Translations under genes and position numbers: made by a program
Assembly (NCBI RefSeq): GCF_012223425.1
Contig: NZ_CP038799.1
Coordinates: 1,860,001-1,924,000, forward strand
Direction of reading: 5' to 3'
DNA length: 64,000 nucleotides
DNA from: Mycolicibacterium frederiksbergense
GTDB taxonomy: Bacteria > Actinomycetota > Actinomycetes > Mycobacteriales > Mycobacteriaceae
Shown: positions 15,799 through 23,206 of the stretch, piece by piece
Layout of the letters: every line of letters starts with the position of its first letter
How positions within the stretch are numbered: position 1 is the stretch's first letter
The notes under the pieces: generated by a model
The model's input: the letters and a program-made list of their open reading frames with translations, nothing else
Told to the model about the DNA's origin: nothing
Database searches by the model: none

Positions 15799-16677
15799 TC
15801 AGAACACCCGGATCCAGTCGACCAGCATCTCGGCCGGGTAGTTGCCGCCGGCGGGCTCGCGCCCACCGGATCCGCCGATGGCGATGTTGAACACCGGGGC
15901 CATGGTGAAGCCGGGATCGTTGAACGGCCAGTCCGGCAGCGAGTTCGACGCCACCGTGTAGAACGGTTCCATCCCCGGCTGATAGTCCTGCCAGAAGTAC
16001 ATGCCTTCGGGCTTCCACGTCATCCGCCAGGTGTGCCACGCACCGTCCACCGGATGCTTGAAGGTCTGGAACTGGCTGCCGTCCAACTTGGCGTGCACGG
16101 TCGTGCCAGAGGGCCAATCCCGGTTCCCGTACCACTCGAAGAGGTCGACCTCGCCGCCGCGCACGGGGTTGTCGTTGATCAGCCAGAAGGCGGGCCAGGC
16201 GCCATCGGTCAGGCAGTTGAGTTTGACGCGGGCCTCCCATGTGGTCCCGACCCCGCCACGCCAGTTACCGATGATCTTCGCGCTGGCGTACTTCTCCTGG
16301 ATGTTCGCGCCCTCGCCGCGGGTGGCGCGGATGACGAGGTTGCCGTTGCCGTCCTGGAAGACATGCTCCTGGTCGGTGACGTAACGACCCATGTTGAAAG
16401 GCTTGTCCCATTCGACCGGGTTCCGGATGGTCTCTCGCTGCGGAACGATGAACCACGACCCGGGGTTCGGTGGCGAACCGGCCGGGCCGTTGAACTCGTC
16501 CTGGAAAAGGAACACCGGGGCCGCCGCTTCGGGGACCGGAGCCCCGGGCCCGGGAACCGGTCCTGGCGGGAAGTCACCGGGAACGGGCTCGGCATGGGCC
16601 GCCGGAGAGGGCAGCGCGGCAGCAGCCGCACCCAGTCCCAACATGAACAAGGCGCTGCGTCGATCAAAATCAGGCAC
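15799..16677 (-). CDS. Exported GH16 glucanase (laminarinase-like)
   Basis: The protein has 292 residues. The N-terminus FDRRSALFMLGLGAAAAALPSPAAHA is a Tat-type signal (RR followed by a hydrophobic stretch and an AHA cleavage site; shown in part). The catalytic GH16 motif ExDxxE is present as GEVDLFEWYGN, giving nucleophile Glu176, Asp178 and acid/base Glu181. GH16 enzymes cut beta-1,3 or beta-1,3-1,4 glucans; the M. tuberculosis counterpart by position and size is Rv0315. A Pro/Gly-rich linker follows the signal. It is convergent with the second glycosidase and divergent from a Thr-rich secreted protein. Confidence 0.88.
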   Translation of the reverse strand: MPDFDRRSALFMLGLGAAAAALPSPAAHAEPVPGDFPPGPVPGPGAPVPEAAAPVFLFQDEFNGPAGSPPNPGSWFIVPQRETIRNPVEWDKPFNMGRYVTDQEHVFQDGNGNLVIRATRGEGANIQEKYASAKIIGNWRGGVGTTWEARVKLNCLTDGAWPAFWLINDNPVRGGEVDLFEWYGNRDWPSGTTVHAKLDGSQFQTFKHPVDGAWHTWRMTWKPEGMYFWQDYQPGMEPFYTVASNSLPDWPFNDPGFTMAPVFNIAIGGSGGREPAGGNYPAEMLVDWIRVF

Positions 16678-16831
16678 AGCCGAACCATAAACGAGGTCGC
16701 ACAGGTTTCGCTCGCAACCACGCGAACAGCGACCGCACAGCGGACGAAAAGGGAGCCCACATTTTCACCACGGGCTCGGCTAGCGTTTGCGACGGCAAAC
16801 TATCGCATTCGACGCAGGAGTCACTAAAGGT

Positions 16832-18031
16832 ATGGCCAACAAGGTGTTTCGACAGACCCTCACCACGGGCGTAGTTCTTGCCGGCGCCGGTGCCATCGCG
16901 CTGACCCCCGTGACCGTGACTCCGCAGATTCGTGCCGTCGCCGACACGCCGCGCGTCGTCAGCACCGATGTGATGCCGGCTGGGCTGTTCCAGGACCTGC
17001 AGCTCATCGGCAACGGCGCCCGCGCCGCGGTCGAACAGAGCATCGACGGCCTGGTGCGAAAGGTCCCCGACATCTGGTGGACCGTCGAGGAGCAGTGGCC
17101 CGACGCCGACCTGACCCACTGGAACTACGCCATGGTCGCCAACATGGTCTTTGCGCCGATCACGCCGCTGCTGATCGGGCCGCTCAACGATGCGGTCGCC
17201 GAGGCTGTGGCCCGCAACTTCCCGGTGCTCGGCGACCAGATTCGCCAGGTCCCCGAGCTCATCGAATACGCCTTCATCCGCCTTGTCGGGCCCCTGCTGA
17301 GCGCCATCGGGGGCGCCGGCCAGGCCCACTCCGAGATCTTCTACTCGATGACCACCTGGCGTATCGAGCCGTTCATCGAGGCGATCGTGAAGGCGCCGTT
17401 CCACGTGATCGACGGCCTGCTCTTCGGTGGCTACGGCGACCTCGGCCCGATCCTGCCCGGCACGGAAGGCCAGTACATCCCCGCGCCGGGCCTGTTCACG
17501 CCGTGGGGCCAGCCGCCACGGGTCCGCGATATCAAGACGCCGAACGACATCGTCACCACCACGGCCCCCGACGCCAACGCGAGCTTGGTCAGCCTGTCCA
17601 CCGGCCGCGACGAGAGTGCCATCGGCACCGACACCGCGGTCACCGAAACCACCACCGACACCGTCGACGAAAACCCCGTGGACACCGCCGTCGAACCGGC
17701 CGTCGAGACCGTCACGCCCGACACCGAGACGGTCGTCGAGACGCCGGAGCCGGCCGAAACCGTAACCCCTGTCGCCGCCGACACCGAAGGCACCGACACC
17801 GAGGCTGATGTCGTCAGTGACCAGACGGAGACCACCAAGCCGGCCAAGCCCGCGAAAAAGGACCCGGCCGCCGGAATCCGGCAGGGCATCAAGGACTTTC
17901 GCGACAACGTCGGCCGTACCGTCAAGAAACTCACCGGTGGCGGGTCGTCATCGCGCTCGGACTCACAGTCGGGCAGCGACAAGAGCGAATCCACCAAGTC
18001 GGAGCCCGCCGGCCCCAAAAACTCGGAGTGA
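16832..18031 (+). CDS. Secreted mycobacterial protein of unknown function with Thr/Glu-rich C-terminus
   Basis: A protein of about 399 residues. The start MANKVFRQTLTTGVVLAGAGAIALTPVTV is an export signal (shown in part). A helical domain follows to about residue 245 (LIGNGARAAVEQSIDGLVRK, NFPVLGDQIRQVPELIEYAF). After it comes a low-complexity tail rich in Thr, Glu, Val and Asp, then a Lys-rich segment (KPAKPAKKDPAAG) and a Ser-rich end. I do not recognise a named domain. The tail composition resembles those of the two glycosidases nearby, which suggests a shared location at the cell surface. ATG 16832 is preferred over 16787 because the signal peptide then starts cleanly. Confidence 0.75.
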   Translation: MANKVFRQTLTTGVVLAGAGAIALTPVTVTPQIRAVADTPRVVSTDVMPAGLFQDLQLIGNGARAAVEQSIDGLVRKVPDIWWTVEEQWPDADLTHWNYAMVANMVFAPITPLLIGPLNDAVAEAVARNFPVLGDQIRQVPELIEYAFIRLVGPLLSAIGGAGQAHSEIFYSMTTWRIEPFIEAIVKAPFHVIDGLLFGGYGDLGPILPGTEGQYIPAPGLFTPWGQPPRVRDIKTPNDIVTTTAPDANASLVSLSTGRDESAIGTDTAVTETTTDTVDENPVDTAVEPAVETVTPDTETVVETPEPAETVTPVAADTEGTDTEADVVSDQTETTKPAKPAKKDPAAGIRQGIKDFRDNVGRTVKKLTGGGSSSRSDSQSGSDKSESTKSEPAGPKNSE

Positions 18032-18503
18032 CCCGGCACACGCTGTCGTCTGGATCGGTCGAGGTGGTCGACGATGGCGTCCGCGGTCGCCCGGTCGACT
18101 CATCCGCTGCAGAGTGAGCGAGTAGCGCACGTAATCCGCCGAAGCTGACCGCCGGTGTGAAGTTCTGCACCTGAACATGTTTCGGCGTTTCGGACCGGTG
18201 GTGCCGCCTGAGATTCAGCTCCGGCGAGGGATCTCAGCCGTGCCCAGCTTGCGGTTGACGACCATGAGCGTCCATGTGGCCGTCCGAGCTGTCACCGATG
18301 CCCTTGAAATTTCCCTTGCGCAGGGCCACGATTCGGCGTAGCATCGAACACAAGTTCGAATGCGACGTTGCTCCCATCTCCACCCGGTGAGCACAGACCG
18401 CGACTCCGGTCGCCGCGAGGTTCGACGGCTCCTGTGGGGGCTGTGTGGACCGTTGTGACTGATCGTGCCCCGTTGGGCACCTTCTGTGAAAGTCGGTATC
18501 CCT
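18032..18503. other. Intergenic region carrying the SOS box
   Basis: No gene is seen in this 470-bp interval. It contains a consensus LexA site at 18344-18359 and the promoter region of the HNH gene. An in-frame GTG at 18465 could extend that gene by 13 codons, but no ribosome site supports it. Confidence 0.6.
18344..18359. promoter_or_regulatory. LexA (SOS) box
   Basis: TCGAACACAAGTTCGA fits the mycobacterial SOS consensus TCGAAC-N4-GTTCGA exactly. It lies about 145 bp upstream of the HNH gene start, which predicts DNA-damage induction. 13E12-family genes with SOS boxes are known in M. tuberculosis. Confidence 0.8.
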
Positions 18504-19838
18504 ATGGACGCCACCCATCTCGACACGTTCATTGATGCGCTGATCGATGATCTTGCTGTTGCGCCGCCGCCCGATGACGATGCCGATCGCCGGCTGTGTC
18601 ATCTGCTCGACAGTCCCCGCCGGATCGTTGATGAACAGCCGTTGCTGGCGGTGTTGGCGGCGGCGGTGACCTTACGCAATCTGTTCGATCATGTGATCGC
18701 CCAGGCCGTTGCGGCCGCGGAACGCGCCGGGATCCCCGCACGTAACCACCTGCGCACGGGCGCCGATCTGCTGACCAGTCTGGGTGTGGCACCCGGTGCG
18801 GCGCAGCGGGCGGCGCGGGTGGGGCGGGCCGCGCACACGATGCACGCGCTGACCGCGCAGCAGCGCCTGGGTGGGGTCGGTATCGAGTTCGCCGACGCGG
18901 TTGGCAAGGGAGTCGCGCATGTGTCGGGCAGGGTCGCGTTGTCCGAGGAAGACCGGGCCGCTGTCGTGACGACGTTGATGATTCAGACCACGCCCGCCGG
19001 TGTCGACAAGAAGGCCCGCGAGATCGCCATCGCGAAAGCCGCCACATCGCCGCAGGACGACGGGGCGGTGCCGGTCGCGGAGAACGCCGACCTCAACGAC
19101 ATGACCCTGGTGCAGACCGAGGACGGGCGGGTCAGTGCCGCTCTGGATCTCGACGCACTCACCGCAGAAGAACTGATGGCCGCGTTGGATCCGTTGTGCC
19201 GGCCGGTACCGCTGCCCGACGGGTCCCCGGATCCCCGCCCGGTCGGGCGGCGCCGCGCGGACGCGTTCGGGCAGATCATGCGCACCTACCTGTCGAGCTC
19301 GCAGCGCCCGATGAGCGGTGGCGTGCTCCCGCACGTCACCCTCATCCGCCCCGCCGCACCAGTGGGGTCCACAGCGGGGGCCGAGGGGTCTGTGGATTCA
19401 CTGGGGTTCACCGGCCCGGTCAGCGCCAGCACCGCGGACCTGATTGCCTGCGACAGCACCCTGACCACGGTGCTCGTCGACCACTCGGGCATACCCCTGG
19501 ACCTCGGGCGCGCCGAGCGACTGTTCACCCCGGCGCTGCGCAAAGCCCTGGGCATCCGCGACCGGGGCTGCGCATTCCCCGGCTGCGGCCGGCCCGTGTC
19601 CTGGTGCGACGCCCACCACATCACTCCCTGGAGCAGCGGAGGCCACACCAGCATCGACAACGGGGTGCTGCTGTGCCGACTGCACCACACCGCCATCCAC
19701 CACGGCGGCTGGCAGGTCTACCTCGGCCCCGACCGCCACCCCTGGTTCACCCCACCGCACGACCCGGCCGAACCCGAACCGGCACACCTGCGATCCCACG
19801 CCCGACGCACCATGACCACCCTGCCCACCGCCGCATAG
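18504..19838 (+). CDS. HNH endonuclease of the DUF222 / 13E12 repeat family
   Basis: A 444-residue protein. The N-terminal DUF222 region spans about residues 1-300. A C-terminal HNH domain from about residue 345 has GIRDRGCAFPGCGRPVSWCDAHHITPW and GVLLCRLHHTAIHHGGW (each shown in part), giving the Cys zinc ligands and the DAHHI / LCRLHH catalytic histidines. The family is abundant in mycobacteria and its substrates are unknown; 13E12 copies can serve as insertion or recombination sites. A consensus SOS box upstream makes it damage-inducible. ATG 18504 begins MDATHLDTFIDAL. Confidence 0.85.
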   Translation: MDATHLDTFIDALIDDLAVAPPPDDDADRRLCHLLDSPRRIVDEQPLLAVLAAAVTLRNLFDHVIAQAVAAAERAGIPARNHLRTGADLLTSLGVAPGAAQRAARVGRAAHTMHALTAQQRLGGVGIEFADAVGKGVAHVSGRVALSEEDRAAVVTTLMIQTTPAGVDKKAREIAIAKAATSPQDDGAVPVAENADLNDMTLVQTEDGRVSAALDLDALTAEELMAALDPLCRPVPLPDGSPDPRPVGRRRADAFGQIMRTYLSSSQRPMSGGVLPHVTLIRPAAPVGSTAGAEGSVDSLGFTGPVSASTADLIACDSTLTTVLVDHSGIPLDLGRAERLFTPALRKALGIRDRGCAFPGCGRPVSWCDAHHITPWSSGGHTSIDNGVLLCRLHHTAIHHGGWQVYLGPDRHPWFTPPHDPAEPEPAHLRSHARRTMTTLPTAA

Positions 19839-19886
19839 ACCACGACTCAGCACCTTGAAAACTGAACAGAGAAAATCACCCGCACA

Positions 19887-19922
19887 GCGGGTCCGGCGGC
19901 AGCAGCACGCCGCCGGACCCGC
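19887..19922 (+). terminator. Perfect GC-rich hairpin terminator
   Basis: GCGGGTCCGGCGGC and GCCGCCGGACCCGC form a perfect 14-bp stem with an 8-base loop, 48 bp after the HNH gene stop. This is a strong intrinsic-type hairpin without a U-tract. Confidence 0.65.
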
Positions 19923-20037
19923 CACCACGAACCGCACTGTGGTCGCGGAGTTCGCGCCAATCACGAAAGTTGCTGAAGAAAAACGTGATTCGTGAGAACA
20001 CCAGGCCATGATCGATTCGAACGGGTAACTTCGAACC

Positions 20038-20226
20038 GTGACCACGCCGCTGCGAGCCATCGTCGTCGGCTCCGGAATCAGTGGGCTGACCACGGCCATC
20101 TCCCTGCTGGAAGCCGGCCACGAGGTGCGGATGGTGGCCGCCGAGGGCGCCATGTCCACAACCTCAGCTGTGGCGGCGGCGGTGTGGTTCCCGACCCACG
20201 TCGCACCGTGGGAGCGCGTATCAGGA
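20038..20226 (+). pseudogene. D-amino acid oxidase-like gene, 5' part (interrupted)
   Basis: The first 63 codons from GTG 20038 read TTPLRAIVVGSGISGLTTAI, a GxGxxG FAD-binding motif, and continue to PWERVSG, where an IS3-family element interrupts the frame. Joining 20226 to 21568 removes the element and one GGA duplication and restores ...PWERVSG-WGAHTFDTLA... in frame, giving a 317-residue DAO-family flavoprotein. D-amino acid or glycine oxidation was the likely original function. As it stands the protein ends two bases into the element (TGA), so it should be inactive. Confidence 0.9.
20224..20226. repeat. Target-site duplication GGA, left copy
   Basis: GGA immediately precedes the left end of the IS; the other copy is at 21565-21567. 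A 3-bp duplication is typical of IS3-family transposition. Confidence 0.8.
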
Positions 20227-20251
20227 TGAACCGTCCTGGTCTGGATGGAGA
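20227..20251. repeat. Left terminal inverted repeat of the IS
   Basis: It starts TGAACCGTCCTGG, identical for 13 bases to the other end read inwards, and then resembles it imperfectly (TGGATGGAG against TGGTGGAG). Confidence 0.8.
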
Positions 20252-20257
20252 CCTCGG

Positions 20258-21189
20258 TTATGCCACCTCTGTTGTTGAGGCGACGGTGTGACGGTACCGG
20301 TCCTCGTACTCCGAGGGCGAGAGATAGCCCAGGGCCGAGTGCAGGCGGGTGGTGTTGTACCAATGCACCCAGGCGGCGGTTTCGCGTTCCACCTCGGCGC
20401 GCCCGGTCCAGGACTGGGCCCGATTGATCAACTCGGTCTTGTAGAGACCGATCGCTGATTCCATCAGTGCATTGTCCAAAGCATCACCGACCGAGCCGAT
20501 CGATCCTGCGATTCCCGAGTCATGCAGAGCATCGGTGAAGGCCAGCGATGTGTACTGACTTCCGGCATCGGAGTGATGGATCAAACCCGTTGTCGTGAAA
20601 CGGAAATCGGTTCTGCGACGGGTGAACACAGCCTGTTCGAGCACGCTGTGAACGAGCGGTGTCGCCTTGGTCGACATCACCCGCCACCCCAGAATTCGGC
20701 GTGAGTACACATCCACACAGAACGCGGTGTAGACGAACCCCGCCAAGGTCCAGGTGTAGGTGAAATCGGCCACCCACCATTGATCAGGCCGTCTCGGAGC
20801 ACCCCACTGGCGGGCGATCAGATCGGGATGCCGCGGTGCGCCCGGATCAGCGGTCGTGGTCACCGTGGTGCGCCGCCGGCCACGAACGGCTCCGCTGATG
20901 CCGCAGATGCCCATCAGCCGGCTGACCTGGTCACGGCCCACATCATGGCCTGCATGTTTCATCGCGTGCCACATCTTGCGGACCCGTAAAGCCGCCGGTT
21001 GGACACAAACAACCGGTGCACGGTGTTGGCGGCGTGCGCCTCGGTCCAGGCAGTGTCGCTGACCGGGCCGCGGGCTTTGGCCGCGTAATAGGTGGACGGG
21101 GCGATCTTGACGCCGTAGCTGGTGAGCACGGTGCAGATCGGGTCGACCCCGAACTGGTGACGGTGGGCATCGATGTAATCGATGATCAC
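20258..21189 (-). pseudogene. IS3-family transposase OrfB, frameshifted
   Basis: OrfB begins with GTG at 21189 (MIIDYIDAHRHQFGVDPIC) and overlaps the OrfA stop. It has the N-terminal HTH_21-like start and reads through NRRLYG near 20985. There a run of three C's on the plus strand (20983-20985) has lost one base relative to the expected NRRLYGVRKMWHAMKHAG. The rest continues in another frame with the full DDE core: WVADFTYTW, HHSDAGSQYTS and a conserved Glu in DNALMESAIGLYKTE. One base would restore a protein of about 310 residues. The position, well inside OrfB, differs from the usual programmed OrfA/OrfB frameshift, so this is probably a disabling mutation. Confidence 0.88.
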
Positions 21190-21512
21190 CGAAGTCGGCG
21201 GTCGACCTCCGCCGCTGCGAAAAACGCTGTCGCCGTCTTGAGAATCTCATTGGCCCTGCGTAGCTCGGCGTTCTCTCGGCGCAACGACTTCAATTCCGCA
21301 GAAGAATCCACAGCCCCATCGACAACCGCCGAGTCGCTGCTGCCGTAGCGATTCTCTACCCAGTTGCGCAACGTAGCTTCATTGATTCCGAGGATCTCGC
21401 CGACATACCGGCGGGCCCCTCGCTTGGAATCCCCAGTCTGGGAAATCCGGTCCTGATACATCCGTACCGCCCGCTCACGGGTCTCTGGGTCAAACTTCCT
21501 CGGCGCAGCCAC
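21186..21512 (-). CDS. IS3-family transposase OrfA
   Basis: A 108-residue protein starting at GTG 21512 with AGGAGGA upstream. The helix-turn-helix is FDPETRERAVRMYQD...RRYVGEILGINEATLRNWV, followed by a leucine-zipper-like SSAELKSLRRENAELRRANE segment and the typical ILKTATAFFAAAE end. It binds the IS ends and normally is fused to OrfB by programmed frameshifting. Its last codons overlap the OrfB start. Confidence 0.9.
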   Translation of the reverse strand: MAAPRKFDPETRERAVRMYQDRISQTGDSKRGARRYVGEILGINEATLRNWVENRYGSSDSAVVDGAVDSSAELKSLRRENAELRRANEILKTATAFFAAAEVDRRLR

Positions 21513-21539
21513 AACAACATCCTCCTGGTGCGTTCACGA

Positions 21540-21564
21540 TCTCCACCAGCCCCAGGACGGTTCA
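21540..21564. repeat. Right terminal inverted repeat of the IS
   Basis: Read inwards from 21564 it starts TGAACCGTCCTGG and then GGCTGGTGGAG, matching the left end for its first 13 bases. GGA follows at 21565-21567. Confidence 0.8.
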
Positions 21565-21567
21565 GGA
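21565..21567. repeat. Target-site duplication GGA, right copy
   Basis: Second copy of the GGA found at 20224-20226. Deleting the element and one copy rejoins the host reading frame. Confidence 0.8.
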
Positions 21568-22332
21568 TGGGGCGCACACACTTTCGACACACTCGCCGCA
21601 CAGGCGGCGGCGCACGTGCCGGGGGTGGTCATGCGCGAGTCGCTGAGCCTCTATCGGGAACCGCCGGGCGAGCCCGCGTGGACGGTCGCCGTCGGCAAGG
21701 TCCGGCCCGCCGGGACACACGAGCTCCCGCCGGGCTACCCGTACGGGCTGCGCTACGCGGTGCCACTGGCGGAGATGCCCCGCTACCTGCCATGGCTGGA
21801 CGCCCGATTCCGCAACCTCGGTGGCCGGGTGGTCCTGCGGGCGCTGCGGTCACTGGACGAGGTGGGCGACGGCGCCGACGTGGTGATCAACTGTGCCGGC
21901 CTCGGCGCGGGCGAACTGGTCGACGATCCCTCGGTGTACCCGGTGCGGGGTCAGATCCTGCGGGTGAGCAATCCCGGCCTGACGATGTCGGTCCGCGACG
22001 AGGGGCATCCGGACGGCCGCGCCTACGTGCATCCACGGAGCGACGACTGCATTGTGGGCGGCACCCTGGACGAGGGGCAATGGGACACCACGGTCGACCC
22101 CGCCGTCGGCGCGGCGATCCTGGCGCGGTGCGCCGACCTGGTGCCCGCGCTACGCGACGCCCGAGTGCTCGGGCACGCCGTCGGGCTGCGACCCGGGCGT
22201 CCGGCCGTCCGGCTCGAGGAGAGCGCGAGGTTGCGATCAGGCGCACGAGTGGTGCACAACTACGGACACGGCGGTTCGGGGATCACATTGTGCTGGGGCT
22301 GCGCCCGCGAGGTCACCGCGCTGGTCGGCTGA
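21568..22332 (+). pseudogene. D-amino acid oxidase-like gene, 3' part (interrupted)
   Basis: 254 codons continue the split flavoprotein: WGAHTFDTLAAQAAAHVPGV at the junction, GLRYAVPLAEMPRYLPWL, the flavin-contacting ADVVINCAGLGAGELVDD, YPVRGQILRV and the C-terminal VHNYGHGGSGITLCWGCA typical of D-amino acid oxidases. An internal ATG (21616) could in theory start a shortened protein, but this would lack the N-terminal dinucleotide-binding motif. It converges on the M15-like gene 15 bp away. Confidence 0.9.
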
Positions 22333-22347
22333 CCATGCCGGACCTGA

Positions 22348-23037
22348 TCAGCGGAAGTACTGCTCGCCACCGGACGGGTAGCCGCCACCGGTGGTGGTGA
22401 CGTGCACGTGGTCGTAATGGCCGTAGCCGCCGGAGCCCGCCGCGCCGCTCGGGGTGTAGTACGTGCCGCGCCAGATGGCGTCCTGCATGCCGAATCGGGC
22501 AGCGTTCTTCATGACGTACGCGACGATCTGATTACCCAGCGCGACACCTTGTGCGGTTCCGGGGTTCGGGATCATCACGTCGAGCGCCAGGCCGTTGGGA
22601 TGCCAGCGCAGCGCGTCCGGGCGCACGCCGCCGATGCTGCGGATCTCCGGGAACACCGCGCTGATGGCGCGGGCGGCCAGAATGGTCTTGACCTGCAGAC
22701 CGTGTTCAGGTGCCACGCCCTTGGGCAGCAGCAGCGATCGGGTGTCCGCGCGCCACCTCGAAGCAGAGACGAGCTGCGCGGAGGCGACCTCGGGGGCGGC
22801 CACCAGGGCCGTCGGGTTCCAGCCGAAGGATGCGGGGGCGGCAATCACCTCGACGCCCAGCGCGGCGGCCTCGGCGGCCGCCACCACGGCCGGAGCAGCG
22901 ACCCTGGCCCCCTGCTCGGGGGCGGTCCTCGACTGGATATCGCCACCGATGGAGAAGAGCACAGCGGCAGGCGCCACGATGGCGGCGAGCGCGGCAGACG
23001 ACCGCAGTCGGCCGTGAGCCATTCCTTGACGCCGCAT
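22348..23037 (-). CDS. Exported protein with M15/LAS-like metallopeptidase site
   Basis: A 229-residue protein. The N-terminal signal (LRSSAALAAIVAPAAVLFSI) is followed by an Ala-rich region and a C-terminal domain. There HPNGLALD gives an H-x6-D pair and GYGHYDHVHVTTTGGGYP supplies a later His, the zinc-ligand pattern of D-Ala-D-Ala carboxypeptidase-type (M15/LAS) enzymes. A peptidoglycan stem-peptide substrate is likely but not shown. By position and size it corresponds to M. tuberculosis Rv0320. ATG 23037 is used; ATG 23022 is possible. Confidence 0.75.
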   Translation of the reverse strand: MRRQGMAHGRLRSSAALAAIVAPAAVLFSIGGDIQSRTAPEQGARVAAPAVVAAAEAAALGVEVIAAPASFGWNPTALVAAPEVASAQLVSASRWRADTRSLLLPKGVAPEHGLQVKTILAARAISAVFPEIRSIGGVRPDALRWHPNGLALDVMIPNPGTAQGVALGNQIVAYVMKNAARFGMQDAIWRGTYYTPSGAAGSGGYGHYDHVHVTTTGGGYPSGGEQYFR

Positions 23038-23206
23038 TCACCACACCTTCGAGTTCGCCGAGCTGACGTTCAGCAACCGCCGAGACCCGGCCGTTTGCTG
23101 GTCGTTACCTATCCGTGACTTAACCCGGGTGACTATAACCCGGCGTGTCGCAGCAGCTCAACTCTTTGTGAGATTGGTATGTGCAGGCCGAACGACGGCT
23201 GTCCGG

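Larger units (their letters stand above)
20227..21564 (-). mobile_element. IS3-family insertion sequence (1338 bp)
   Basis: The element carries two overlapping minus-strand frames, OrfA (helix-turn-helix, leucine-zipper-like) and OrfB (DDE integrase), as in the IS3 family. Its ends begin with the same 13 bases, TGAACCGTCCTGG, in inverted orientation, and similarity continues imperfectly to about 25 bp. GGA is duplicated on both sides. It splits a D-amino acid oxidase-like gene. OrfB has a one-base frameshift, so this copy is probably not autonomous. The start in the host gene is so clean that the insertion is likely fairly recent. The IS name cannot be given without a search. Confidence 0.93.

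Noticed and set aside
20258..21189. Programmed frameshift as the explanation of the split OrfB
   Set aside because: The break is about 200 bases into OrfB, not at the OrfA/OrfB overlap, and a one-base loss in a C run explains it.
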